From Amaranthus tricolor (lineage: Eukaryota; Streptophyta; Magnoliopsida; Caryophyllales; Amaranthaceae), in NCBI RefSeq assembly GCF_026212465.1, contig NC_080057.1, positions 14,522,531-14,586,530 on the forward strand: 64,000 bases of DNA, given 5' to 3'. The notes below the pieces were generated by a model. That model saw only the letters and a program-made list of their open reading frames with translations, was not told the DNA's origin and ran no database searches. Positions 27,722 to 39,541 of the stretch are shown here, in pieces. Each line of letters begins with the position of its first letter. The first letter of the stretch is position 1. A program made the translations under genes and the position numbers.

Positions 27722-30700
27722 CTCCCTCTCAAGTTAGGTTATAGGGTTTCCGATGCCTAACTTGGATAACGTAGTCTCAAAGGCTTCAGCTGGAACTCCC
27801 TTTGTAAGGATGTCAGCTAGCTAATCTTCTGATCTCACATGTGTAATGCTGATGATTTCTTCTCCAATTTTTCCTTTATGAAGTGTTTATCAATCTCTAC
27901 ATGTTTTGTTCGATCATGTTGGACTGGATTTTCTGAGATATCAATAGCTGCTTTATTGTCACAGAATAACTTGCATGCTCCTGTTGGTGGAAAGTCGAGT
28001 TTGTATAAGAGTTTTCTTAGTCATAGGATCTCTATTATTCCTTTTGCTACCCCTCTGAACTTTGCTTCTGCACTTGATAATGCAACCACTTTTGGTTTCT
28101 TACTCCTCCAAGTAACCAAGTTACCCCCTACAAGAGTGAAGTATCCAGATGTAGATTTCCTACTGTCTCGATTGCCTGCCCAGTCAGCATCTGTGTAAGC
28201 TACGAGGTCAAGATGATGGTTATTACCAAAGAAGACTCCTCTATCACTCGTGCCTTTCAAGTATCTCAAGATTCTTACCACTGCTTCCATATGTGGAGTT
28301 TGTGGTAAGTGCATGAATCGACACACAACCCCAACTGCATATGATATGTTGGGTCTAGTATGATATAGATAGATCAGTTTGCCCACCAGTTTCTGATACT
28401 TCTCCTTATAAGCTAGTTCTTCTCCAGGTGTTGTCTGGAGTTTATGATTAGCAACGATTGATGTTTCTACTGGTTTGCAGTCAAGCATACCTACCTCTGC
28501 TAACAGATCTAAGACATATTTCTTTTGATTGATGAAGATTCCCTTCTTGGACCGAAAAACTTCTATACCAAGGAAGTACTTTAAGTTCCCCAAATCCTTC
28601 ATCTCGAACTCCATGAATAATTTCCTGTTAAGCTCCTTTATCTCCCTTTCATTATTCCCTGTTATTACCATATCACCTACATAAATGATTAGACATGTGA
28701 TCTGACCATCCCCTTTCTTCAAGAATAGAGTATGGTCGGAATGGCTCTGTTCATACCCAAATTTCTTCATTGCTGTGGTAAACCTACCAAACTAAGCTCT
28801 TGGAGACTGTTTCAAGCCATACAACGCTCTTTTAAGTCTACATCCTTCTCTTGGAGCAAATTCATCTGAAAAATCGGGTGGAGCATGCATGTACACCTCT
28901 TCTTCGATCTCGCCATGTAGGAATGCGTTCTTTACATCGAACTGGTTGAGGGGCCAATCATTATTAGCAGCTATGGAGAATATAACCCTGATGGTGTCTA
29001 TCTTGGCAACCGAAGAGATGGTTTTGGAGTAATCAATCCCGTAAGTCTGTATATACCCCTTTGCCACATGGCGAGCTTTGTATCTCTCAATAGTTCCGTC
29101 TACATGATACTTCATTGTAAAAACCCATTTGCAGCCTACTAGTTTTTTTCCTTTAGGTAGCATACACTTGTCCCATGTGCTATTTTTCTTTAAGGTCGAG
29201 ATCTCATCTTCCATTGCTTCTTTCCACCTTGAGTTTTGGAGGGCTTCTTCAGTACTCTTGGGCAGGGAACTTGAGTATAGAATGGCTTGGAATGCCACAG
29301 CTGTCTGTGACAAGTTACTCGTCTCTCAGTTAATAGGATACCGAGATCTATGTGATTCGAATTCTGGATCATACCTTCTTGGAGGAACACCTCTTTTGCT
29401 CCTTGGAGGTAATTCATATCTGCAGGGTGAATTAACAATACCAGATATATCATCATTAGTTTGATGGTCAGGTTCAGTTAATACCTCTTGAGGCTCACAG
29501 ACAACCTCTTGATCATTAGATGCTTCAGACAAGGTAGGAAAGGCCTGAGGAGAAAGTAATACTATGTTTTCTGTGGCAATGTCTGTGGGACTACCTACTT
29601 GCTCTTTGGGGTTCAGATCATTAGATACAGAGTGTGTAAGCCAGCTCAAGTCATCATATGTAGTCTCCCCCCTGAGGACGAAGCTGGGAGTAAAAATAGG
29701 AATCCTCGAAGAAGTCACAATCCATTGTGGTATACAGCTTATTGTGAGTCCAATCAAAGCAGCACTATCCCTTTTGATTAGTACCATAGCCCACAAAGAT
29801 ACACTTAACATCCCGGGGTTCTAGTTTATTCCGAGCAAGTTTGAGTAAATGGACATACACAACACACCCAAAGATCCGAGGGGGTAAGGAGTGGAAAGAG
29901 GGAACATTAGTGTGGGTACGAAGGACTTCGAGGGGGGTTCTAAACATAAGAGTTTTGGAGGGTAGTCTGTTGGTGAGGTAGGTGGCAGAGGCAATAGCTT
30001 CGGGCAAAAAATAAGATGGGACATGGGCTTCAAACATAAGTGTTCGACCTATTTCAAGGAGAGTACGATTTTTCCTTTCAGCTATGCCATTTTGTTGTGG
30101 TGTGTGGGGACAAGAAGTTTGGTGAATGAGACCATGGGTGGTAAAGAAATTTTCCATATGTTGGTTCATGTATTCCCCCCCATTTTCGGATCGAAGTATT
30201 TGAGGTTTAGCTTTAAATTGCGTGACAATCATATTATAGAACTTGATAAAAACATCAAAAACCTCAGATTTGTGTTTCAAGAAATATATCCAACACATTC
30301 TATAGAACAATCATCAATAAATGAAACAAAATATGAATAACGTTGTTTACTAAACTCAGGAGCAGGGCCCCTAACATCAGAATTTATCAAAACAAAAGGT
30401 TCACTGCTATGATTAAAACTAGGAGAGTAAATGACAGAAAAAGACGTTTCAGATACCCTAATGATGGATGTCCTAGACGTCAATGCCAAGTCCATAACTG
30501 ATGATCAGAGAACCTGTGAGCAAGCAAAGTGTGACCCGTTTGAATCGCCTCGTCCACATATTATAAATAATCTCGTTCAGTACCACGACCAATAATCCTC
30601 CCTGTCTAAGCATCCTGCACAACACAACCAGAAGAAGACATAAACACAGTACAATATAATTCCCGAGTCAACTGGCTAATAGACAACAACTTATGAGATA

Positions 30701-30890
30701 AGCTAGGATCTAAAAGACAATTGTTAATTTTGAGAGAGGGAGAAATGGTAACGGGCCCAGATTGATCAAAACTCACACACTCCCCATTAGCTGTTTGAAT
30801 GTAGGTGCGGATTTTTGGATTAGTGGATAAAAGATCACATGGGTCAAAAGTCATAGTATCAGTGGCCCCGCAATCAAATATCCATTGGGA
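27722..30890 (-). pseudogene. Copia-A pol: protease, integrase, RT, RNase H
   Basis: Minus-strand blocks in order. Protease WIFDCGATDTM near 30880 (D-C-G instead of D-S/T-G). Integrase with SDVRGPAP, RSENGGEY near 30190 (Glu in place of the usual second Asp), and QQNGIAERKNR with the catalytic Glu near 30085. RT with KWVFTMKYHVDG, DVKNAFLHGEIEEEVY and LKRALYGLKQSPRA, then IYVGDMVITG near 28690, where the first Asp of YVDD is Gly. RNase H with AYTDADWAGN, STSGYF, ALSSAEAKF and CDNKAAIDISENP (27.9 kb). Stops and frameshifts occur near 28.79, 29.32, 29.77, 30.28 and 30.6 kb. The catalytic substitutions alone would disable it. Confidence 0.9.
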
Positions 30891-32130
30891 AGAAAAACAA
30901 GGTTTACATAAGAGGCCAAGTTTATGTGTGTCACATGAGGTTTTGGGTTTTGTGGGATTAGGGATGGATTTATATTAATGGGTTGGGGTTGATTTATGGG
31001 CTTAGGGTTTGGGAATTGCTGTGGTATAAATGGGCGGAAGGGGGAGTGTTTTGAGGGCTTAGGTTTATTTTGTGTTTTTTCTAGATCCTTCCCCCTTTCT
31101 CGCTCTCTCTTCTGGTCCGTCTCCTTTTCTTTGTTCTGTTTCAGCTTCAACGCCATTAATGTCCTCCTTTGTCTCTGTGTAGTGGGTTGGTGTGTTGGTG
31201 GGAGGGGGAACACCGGTAACCAAGTGAGCATTGCCGCCGGCCTTGTTTGACTAGGCCTTGGTGGCGGCTTTCCGTTGCCGGTGCTCCTCCCACCACTCCG
31301 GGTAGCCGATTAACTTGAAACAACCTTCCTTTGTGTGACGGCCTCCTCCAGAGTAACTACACTTGAGGTGAGTCTTGTCCTCCATCTCACGTCGGGATGA
31401 AGAATCTGACCGGTGATGTTTTACGGCCAACCCACTTTCGATTTCTGAGGGACTTTTTCCCGATGATGAAGCGTGGATCATGATGCCACGCCTTGAAATC
31501 TCATGTCTGATTGTAGCATATGCCATTTCAATTGTTGGAAGAGGGTCTTGATTTAATAAGTCCTTTTTTTCTTTGTCAAAGGTCTCGTTAATTCCGGCCA
31601 AAAACTGAAATAAACATTGTTTTTGAATGAAAGTGTTGAAGATTGTGATATCTTCAGCATGTATCATCGGGTTTGGTTTTCGTCGATCTATCTCCTTTCA
31701 AATTGTAGTTAGTTCCAATGAAAGATCTGGAGTTCGTCCCTTTCACTGCTTAATAGGACTTCAATCTCTTTCCATAAGTCCCTTGCAGTAGTGTAATCTA
31801 AGAACTGGTTTATAAGATCTATGTCAATATTTGAGATTATATATGACAGAACTATCGAGTCCTTCTGCTTCCATGTTCTGTAATTGGGGTCTGTAATGCT
31901 AGAAGGATCGTCTATGATGTGGCTGAGACGTCCCTTGCATTCTAAAGCTATCTGCATCGTTTTACACCAAGTTGTGTAATTCTGGTAGTTTAGTTTTTCG
32001 GCCAATTTTAATTCTGGTGATATAGTTTCAAGGGTTGTGTTTGGTTTGTGTATTTATTGAAACAGTTTGAACATATGTTCCATCTGTTCCATGGTTATGA
32101 GTTGTTTTGGGTCAGTTTCTGCCATTGTTT
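30891..32130 (-). pseudogene. Copia-A gag
   Basis: The minus-strand gag reads KLNYQNYTTWCKTMQIAL (gag signature, about 31950), DLWKEIE and FLAGINETFDKEKKDLL (31.6 kb). It then carries a zinc knuckle near 31340 in which the second Cys is Ser (C-S-Y-S-GGGR-H-TKEG-C). A Pro/Gln-rich linker leads to protease. Frameshifts or stops lie near 31700 and 31240. Confidence 0.85.
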
Positions 32131-32197
32131 CAGGTGAAGTTGTTTTAGGGTAAATGATGCTAACCAACGGTGTTGCCTGTCCCGAAAAACACCTTTT

Positions 32198-32209
32198 ACT
32201 CTGATACCA
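32198..32209 (-). other. Copia-A primer-binding site
   Basis: TGGTATCAGAGT on the minus strand, matching 11 of 12 bases of the initiator-Met-tRNA primer site, directly abutting the 5' LTR. Confidence 0.9.
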
Positions 32210-32417
32210 TGAAAAATTTAAGAAAGCTGAATTTAGGGTTAATGAATACTGTTTGTATTACCTTGAATGGATAATACAGCCCTAATTTATACAACTGATT
32301 ATGAGTTTAAATAAGGAAACATCTATTCTAGGAAATGAATATTAGCCTAATATTACAAGATAATTAAGGTAATAAAAATATTGAGAATAAACTAAAATAT
32401 ACACAAATATTCTGACA
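32210..32417 (-). repeat. Copia-A 5' LTR (208 bp)
   Basis: Begins TGTCAGAAT and ends TTTTTCA on the minus strand. Followed on the plus strand by AACTC (32418-32422), the second copy of the target-site duplication. Confidence 0.95.
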
Positions 32418-32422
32418 AACTC

Positions 32423-32875
32423 AACATTGTGAGCATTGGTTTTTAATAATGATTCTTCTTGTTCGTAGTATGTAATTAGCTGATATTGGAGCGAGGAGAT
32501 TAATGACACAATGGGGTAATGAAATGTCGTGTAAGTGTTAAATACTAGTCGATTTACTATTGTTGACATTTGAATTCAACAAATTCGGGATTAGTTTTAA
32601 TTTGGAGTACACTAATTAAATTAGAAGACTTTAATTGTTAAGATCATAGTTTTGATTGATAACAATTAATAATCTACGTAGATCCCTTCAGTTTGACCGG
32701 TAATATTAAATGTCAACGTTAGAAATATCGGAAGACGACAAGCCCACAACCAGTATTCGTCCGTTGTGCAGTTGAGTGTGGAGTGCTGGTGATAGTTTCG
32801 CTCTATTTTGATCAGCTTTCTGTAATAAGTGGTACTGCACTACTGGTATTCAACATTTTAACTATTTATCTTTGT
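32423..32875. other. AT-rich sequence between Copia-A and the CACTA element
   Basis: No gene recognised. It would be continuous with 27.0-27.5 kb if Copia-A were removed. Confidence 0.5.
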
Positions 32876-33244
32876 TATCACTACAAGAAAAGTTATTTTT
32901 AGCAACAGAAAAAGTCGTTGCTAAAAATGTTTTTTGCAACGAAGTACATTGTTGCGGGTACAGCCGTAGCGAAAGCTTTTAGCAACGACTATGGTTGTTG
33001 CAAAAGATATCTGTTTTTTGCAACGAAATCTGTTGTTGCAAAAAAAATGTCGTTGCAATTCCTTCAAACGTTTTTAGCAACAAAAAAGCTCGTTGCCAAA
33101 TCTCTTGCATTTTTAGCTACAACTATTTTCGTTGTTAAATTTATATTTTTCACAACAATTTAAGTTGTTGCAATACATGATAGTCAATCTTTTGCAACGA
33201 CTTCACTGTAGGGAAAACAATGAAGTAAAATTTGTTATTAATGT

Positions 33245-33475
33245 TTTTAGCAACAACTATTACCGTTGCAAAAAACCTGACACATTTTTCGCAACAACTA
33301 TTACCGTTGCAAAAAACCTGACACATTTTTCGCAACAACTATTACCGTTGCAAAAAACCTGACACATTTTTCGCAACAACTATTACCGTTGCAAAAAACA
33401 TACACATTTTTCGCAACAACTTTTACCGTTGTAAAAAACATACACATTTTTCGCAACAACTATTTATCTTTTGAA
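33245..33475. repeat. Subterminal tandem repeat, period 40-41 bp
   Basis: Six starts of the word GCAACAACTATTACCGTTGC or close variants at 33250, 33291, 33332, 33373, 33413 and 33453. Each unit contains an inverted GCAAC..GTTGC pair. It lies in the left subterminal region of the CACTA element. Confidence 0.95.
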
Positions 33476-34200
33476 ACAACCTACAATAAACTAGACAATT
33501 AAAATAATAAATAATTTAAAACCAACTAAACTAATATCACCGATTATCATTATATATTAATTCGTATCCCAAAATATCACACGTCCCAAATATTATCGTG
33601 TGTCAAAAATATACGTAATTTATATACATGTAACGTATAACCAATATCCAAAATAATTCTCCTACCATATACAAGTTTTCATGCAAAAATTTACAAGTGA
33701 TAGGCACTTTGCATTCTCAATCTCCATAGTTGATGCTTCAATTTCATCTGCTTCCATTGAATCTGACACCTCCGTTTGTATTGAATCTGCAAAATAAGCA
33801 AAACATCCATTCAAAACTCTCCAAGCAATAAACATGTAAAGTACTTTGTTGAAGCCCCGCCTTTCAAACTAACCCATGAAACTAATGACCTATAAGAGAG
33901 CTCAAATGGTCTTAACTTATTAGCTACCTCATATTCTATTATTTTTTTAGTCTTATTTTGGACAAACTCGAAAAGAGAACAGCAAACATACACCAATACA
34001 GAATTTGGACAAACTAATCAACATCTTCATGATTGGAACATTGTCAAGCAGCATCAAAATGATAATTTCACTCACAGACTCAATGAAGTTCATGCCTTCA
34101 TAATCTTCTCGTCTTCGTGTCCTCCTATAGTAGTCTCTATCCCAATACCTACAAGGAATGATGGAAATAAATTTTTAAGGTAACTTTCATGAACTTAAAT
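33476..34200 (-). other. CACTA interior, possible further captured exon
   Basis: Mostly non-coding. Near 34060-34150 the minus strand encodes an uninterrupted segment starting YWDRDYYRRTRRREDYEG and ending in a hydrophobic ESVSEIIILMLL, preceded by a possible acceptor. I do not recognise it; it may be another captured exon or part of the same gene. Confidence 0.25.
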
Positions 34201-34463
34201 GCTCCATAAGTTTTTGATCCAATTATAAATAAACCACAAACAAAGACAAACATTGAAATATCTTGTTCCTACATGAAGTAAATACAATGTCCTTGTGTCA
34301 ACTAATAGTGAATTTCATGTCCTTTGCGAACTCGGTTGCACTAAGAATCGGGAAAGAAAAAGGTAAAAACAAAGATTTTGTAGAAAATATACATAATAGA
34401 AAAAAAAAACTATTAAGTTGAAAATCAATTATTTTTACTTAATAGTGAGAGAAGATAAAATAC

Positions 34464-34591
34464 CAATGAAGTCTAAAGTCACACGAAAAATTTGCATCGC
34501 GTTCATCAGCTTGTTAAACATTCCACCACTCCTATTTGCAGCAAGATAAGACATTATGACAGCAATAATATAACCATTCAAGCAATCATAG
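34464..34591 (-). pseudogene. NOL6: Captured NOL6/Nrap exon
   Basis: A 128-bp minus-strand exon bounded by CTACAG on the acceptor side and GTATTT on the donor side. It encodes YDCLNGYIIAVIMSYLA, then a short linker, then a segment ending MQIFRVTLDFI. This matches what I know of nucleolar protein 6 (Nrap family), a small-subunit rRNA processing factor, just after the NSILEDM region. There are no stops inside. It is the third exon in gene order within the CACTA element. Confidence 0.75.
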
Positions 34592-34705
34592 CTGTAGATG
34601 GAACTTCTTTAGCGTGCCCAAACCTGCACCAGTAGGCTAAATTTGTCGACTCTAAACTTGATAAGCAGTCAAGGCCAAAGGCAAATGAACATACAGTTTC
34701 AATAC

Positions 34706-34839
34706 CTTCATTAAAACCAAAGCTTTTGTAAGTTCCTCCCAATCATGGAAACTTTCTTCGACTAGTGCTCCAAACTCTTCAATGAACATGTCCTCTAAAA
34801 TGCTGCTGTTGTATACGGGTGTTGGTAACGAAACACCTT
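34706..34839 (-). pseudogene. NOL6: Captured NOL6/Nrap exon
   Basis: A 134-bp minus-strand exon with TTATCAG acceptor and GTATTG donor. It encodes PTPVYNSSILEDMF, then an acidic stretch and SFHDWEELTKALVLMK. The PTP-YN-SILEDM block is a hallmark of the Nrap nucleotidyltransferase-like domain. It is open throughout and precedes the YDCLNG exon, the order expected in the host gene. Confidence 0.8.
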
Positions 34840-35181
34840 CTGATAAATAGTTAGAAAGTCAAGTTGTTTGAAAAAGATAAGTACCAGGCAGTAGCAGTAC
34901 CCTGCAAGTCAACTGTTCACTAATAGTAAAGAATCAAAATTGCTTGCTACCTTGGTTCAAAGCTCGCACATTATTCCGTCTGGCAATCAGCTTAGGTATA
35001 CTGAATAAGGATGCAGCTGTAGGAATTATTCTAATAAAAAACCCAGGGAGATTGCCAGCTTCTGAGGATAAATGGCCAAAACAGCTTAAGTGTCAAAACT
35101 CGAGTCGCATAATATTAAATCTCATTCAAACATAAGGAAAACTTTATTTCAATAAGAACACTTATCAAAATTCAGTAAGAC

Positions 35182-35347
35182 CTGGATATACGATTAATGC
35201 CGGTTTGCGAGCCTCATTTTGCAGACAAGACCATTCAATCCTGCATATGACTGCTGAGGACTCTAGGAACTTCTTGATAATACAAAGATACAGGAACCTT
35301 TTCGCATGGTAGCGGTGATTTAAATAGTCTTTCTCATGAAAGCAATC
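35182..35347 (-). pseudogene. NOL6: Captured NOL6/Nrap exon
   Basis: A 166-bp minus-strand exon flanked by TTGGCAG and GTCTTA. It encodes DCFHEKDYLNHRYHAKR, then a hydrophobic stretch, then EWSCLQNEARKPALIVYPG. This is the N-terminal Nrap signature (H-E-K-D-Y-L.. HAKR.. NEARKP). It is open throughout. NOL6 acts in the nucleolus on 18S rRNA maturation. Other parts of the gene are missing or unrecognisable, so this is a fragment. Confidence 0.8.
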
Positions 35348-36100
35348 CTGCCAATAGAGAAGTTTTGTTTGTTACTTCCACAAATAGAACATCCAAGATA
35401 AATGCAACTGTATCAAGAATTGAGTTATTTCAAAATTGATGCATATTGTTCCGTAGACACTAGCTTCTTGTATATCCAAATTTGACAAACCTAGAGATCT
35501 TAAGAACCTTTCTTAAACATAGTTTGCTGACATCACTGGAAAAAAATGAAAAATGAAATGGGGCATGGATGAAAATATTGTGTCACAGTAACAAGAGTCA
35601 TCAACTTGCCATCATACGAAAGCAAGTGTCTTCACTATCACCAGCATGTTCAAAATCAATACACCTCACCCACTAATTGTAGAGCAACAATTTACCCAAT
35701 GTCTTGTCCATAATTAGCAAATACTTGTTAGACATGGCGCAATTTGGTAAAGCTAGGCTTGGCAGACATTTTGGGGTTTGGAATGGTTCACAGAGTGAAG
35801 AAATCATCAAGCCACTAATAAATATTTTTAATTACCTAAAAGAAAAAAGAGTATTACCTCAATCCTCTTATTTGCAAGAGGCGTATAAAGCAGAAGCCTT
35901 TTCATAGTTACCAGCCAAAACAGAATTTTATCCAAAACTTGTTTGAGTTTACAAAAGGAGACAGGATTACTCTCAACAATAACTCGTCACTGTCCACATA
36001 CTTCAGCAATACAATCATGCTGCTAATACACATACATAAATCTTATAATTAGAACAAAGCCCAACAAAAAGGCGAAATCTTGTTCCTTCGCAGAGCCAAG

Positions 36101-36556
36101 ACCGAAAATCAGTACAACCCAACATTTCAAACTGATGAAATACACATACATTAATCTGATAATTACAACAAAGCCCAAGAAATTCAAAGAACAACCCATA
36201 AATTGAAATGAACAAGAAACAAGAACAACAAATTTAAAGAAAACGAAATTCATACCGAAAATCAGTACAACCCAACATTTCAAACTGATGAAATACACAT
36301 ACATTAATCTGATAATTACAACAAAGCCCAAGAAATTCAAAGAACAAGCCATAAATTGAAATCAACAAGAAACAAGAACAACAAATTCAAACAAAACGAA
36401 AGGCAAACCGAAAATCAGTACAACCCAACATTTCATACTGATGAAATACACATACATTAATCTGATAATTACAACAAAGCCCAAGAAATTCAAAGAACAA
36501 GCCATAAATTGAAATCAACAAGAAACAAGAACAACCAATTTTACAGAAAACGAAAG
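36101..36556. repeat. Tandem repeat, period 153 bp, three units
   Basis: Units starting with ACCGAAAATCAGTACAACCC at 36101, 36254 and 36407, very similar to one another. They lie in the CACTA interior, between the GC-rich segment and the NOL6 exons, probably within a former intron. Confidence 0.95.
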
Positions 36557-36574
36557 GCAAAATAAAATGAAAAC

Positions 36575-36830
36575 TACCTGCTGTCGTGGGTTCAAAGGCG
36601 GCTGAAGGGTAGCTTGGCGGCAGCACCGGCTGAAAAGCAGCAGTTCCTCCGATGTGCAGGCGGCGGCAATGGCTTACCTCCGGTGTGCGGGATTAGGGCT
36701 TGTGAGGAATCGGGTTTGTGAGGGAGGGAATGGGCGCTGGATGATGTGGAAGGGAAATAAAAATTTCGAAGGACGAAGGGTTTGTGAGGGATTGGGGTCA
36801 GTTTTGAGAGGGAAAATAAAAAAAAAATTA
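36575..36830 (-). other. GC-rich segment, possible first exon or 5' UTR of captured gene
   Basis: The only GC-rich part of the CACTA interior (gcggcggcaatgg, ggcggcagcaccgg). On the minus strand it would be upstream of the NOL6 exons and may derive from the host gene's 5' end. No NOL6 N-terminal peptide could be read from it. Confidence 0.3.
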
Positions 36831-37119
36831 TTAGTATATGGTCTTTTGCAATGACTTTGTTGTATCCGTATTTTTAAATATTTTTCGCAACAACATATAC
36901 TGTTACGAATTATTTATGTAATTTTAACAACAATAATGTTTGTTGCAAAAAATTGGGTTACATGGGGAAACTATTAAAAAGGGTGGGAAATTTTTTTTTT
37001 TTTCGCAACGATTATTTAGCAACAACAATGGATTTTGCAACAACTTATATTTTTCGCAACGATAAAAATTTAGTCGTTGCTAAAACTTGTTGCTAAAAAC
37101 AAGTTTTCTTGTAGTGTAT

Positions 37120-39536
37120 TTAAAGTTTCTTTTATAAAGTTTCTTCTACCCTTTAGTTCTCTTGTTTTCATTCATCTTTAATGTTGATTATTATATTACT
37201 CTTATTATTGTATAATATTATTTTGATTATTATTAAATTTTTATTTAAATTTTTATTGTATAATATTAATTATTATTGGATTAGTATTTGAAGCTGACAA
37301 TTATTTTGATTGATTAATTTTAATTTGTTCATTTGCTAATTGTTAATATATTATTAAGTGTTAGTTGTTAATTTGTTAATTAGAATTTAAATTTTGATGA
37401 GTAATTTATTTGATTATTTAATTGTGAGTTTGTGATTTATGTTGTTGAATATAAATTTTATCAGTTACATTGCTTGAGTTCATTTTTGGATCCGGTCCTA
37501 GGTACCGATTATTCTCGGATAGGCAAGTGTCGGGTCTTGTAGACATAGTTGCAACTTCAAACTTTCCTTCTTGTTTTCTAGCCCTCACTAAAACGTTAAG
37601 TTTGTGTACAACCAGTCCACCATAGCCCTTTTGTATTGTTTAAGGATGAAACTTGGATACATAAAGTGAAATAAATAGTCTCTAACGTCATGGTCGGATA
37701 TATGTTATTCCAAGTCATTTATTGGTGGTTTCTTCCTGGACTGTTGTATGTTGCATAATTTTAGATATTATTGATATATTCTATCGATGTCTGATTGAAA
37801 TTTATCTGGTGTTTGATTGATCATCCATGCCTTTGAAAGCAAGTTTTTCCCATGGTGTTTCTGTGGTCTATTTTGCTTTCATTTGAGATACCACTCTGGC
37901 CATTGTATCCTTCTACTAACTATGGACCTAAAGCATAATGGACTCTCATCCAATTGGTTCCTTTCTATGCTTTCATTTCCTTGTCATTTAAAATATTTCA
38001 GTAAATTCCAATATATTGTACAGCTCAAAAGTAGCAAAGAATGGTTTAATTTCAACATTTTGTGTAAATCCTATCTTTACTATTTTGATGTTTTATTATA
38101 TATCTTCCAATCTATTATTGCAGATTTTATGCCGTGTGATGTTCCTATTAGGGAGATAAGGAGAACTTCAGCAATGAACCACGATTTTCCTTTCAAACCA
38201 ATGTCAATATTGTATTCTAAAATATGAGATGCCTAAACTTGGGCCACTAATGGATGCAAGTACAAAGTATATTATAGGTATGCTACAGTGCCACAATGCT
38301 CCTTAGGCTAGAATGAATTTTAGATCTTCTATAAAATCAATACCTTGCAAGTAACTAGATAGACTACTACACACACAATCAAAATAGTAGGGTGCACATG
38401 GTTCTAACAAACAACTTTCTGATTTGCCTCTTTCTTCAAAAATAGCTTTATTCATTAACTTGTTATTGACCACAACCGCTCCAATTATCTATAAAACCCA
38501 AGTCTTCATATATATTTCATCCTACGATCGGTGAATATACAAGCTCTTGCACTAAAAAAAGTACACACGGAACTCAAATTATTATCTCAAATTTTGCCTA
38601 AATATACAAACATATACTTGTTCTTTGTTAACTTAATTAGTGTTTTCCCTTTATACAAATTTACAGATTTTTAAGTATAATAGGATTCTTTTCTATATCC
38701 CTCTATATACTTATTTTGAGAGCACCCTTGATATCTATAGTTTGAGCAGTCAGAAATCCTATTTAAATGACAATGGTAAGCTTAATCGAATAAATTAACC
38801 GTTATTGATTTGAGTATAACCTAAAGGCATGTCAAGTATAACCAGATGAATTAGTTATGTGACTATAGAGGTAAATTTGTTTTAGATATATATCATATCG
38901 AACATAGATACGTGCAGCTTTTGGTATTGTTGTAAAACCTATAAACCGAATGACTACGTGGTTATTGAAAGATATTTAGAATTAGCTAGACTTTGATATT
39001 TTCTTTAAAATGTTGTAGGTAGTTGTGTTTTACAAAACATAGTCATAACACAACATGCAAGGTTAAATGAATTGACAAAGTCGTATGCATTCGCATTTCA
39101 TAATCCTTAACCGTGTGATTCTTAGTTGTACATGTCTCCCGATCATGAAGCTAAAGGAGAGCTAATTTACTCCTTGCAACTGTCAAGCAATGCGTAACTC
39201 GTAGACAAGCTTTCACACTCAGCACTGTGACCAAGTAGTGATGCCATTAAAATTTTAAAGGCACGAAGTGTGTGCTCCAACACACGATCAACGACCTCCT
39301 TGAGACCACATAGTAGTCGCTTTAGTCATCTTGCTGTCAATCGGAATAATTAAAGAAGTCACCATATAAAGAAGCCATGAGCCATCTCATTTCATTATCC
39401 CAAATTCCCAATGCTTCTTACCCTTAAAAGTGTTTATCCACATTCTCATAAAAGTTATTTCATGAAGCCATGAAATAGTTTATCGATAGAAGAAGCCAAC
39501 TCATTGATAAGTAAGCAGCAGCTCTAACATGTAATT
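37120..39536. other. Region without recognisable gene
   Basis: AT-rich. One segment, 38124-38227, follows a pyrimidine-rich stretch and TTGCAG and reads DFMPCDVPIREIRRTSAMN and on to a stop. It could be a terminal exon of an unknown gene, but no further exon supports this. The rest shows no coding signal. Confidence 0.4.
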
Positions 39537-39541
39537 GATAT

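Larger units (their letters stand above)
27515..32417 (-). mobile_element. Copia-A, full-length Ty1/Copia retrotransposon
   Basis: A 4.9-kb minus-strand element with 207/208-bp LTRs, TSD AACTC, a primer-binding site TGGTATCAGAGT next to the 5' LTR (32198-32209), and gag, protease, integrase, RT and RNase H in Copia order. LTR divergence is about 4-5%, so insertion is not recent. All domains carry lesions. Confidence 0.95.
32879..37116. mobile_element. Non-autonomous CACTA (En/Spm-type) element with captured gene
   Basis: The ends are CACTACAAGAAAA (32879) and its inverse TTTTCTTGTAGTG (ending 37116), flanked by TAT on each side (32876-32878 and 37117-37119), the 3-bp duplication expected for CACTA elements. 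Subterminal regions at both ends are packed with GCAACGA/GTTGC words in both orientations, as is usual for transposase binding. No TNPA or TNPD gene is present in 4.2 kb. The interior carries exons of a host gene. Confidence 0.92.

Noticed and set aside
33245..33475. CRISPR-like array of regularly spaced repeats
   Set aside because: Units are contiguous with no unique spacers, and they lie in a CACTA subterminal region of a plant genome.
36015..36626. Open frames repeating the peptide ISIYGLFFEFLGLCCNYQ
   Set aside because: They arise from the 153-bp tandem repeat in the CACTA interior, probably intron-derived.
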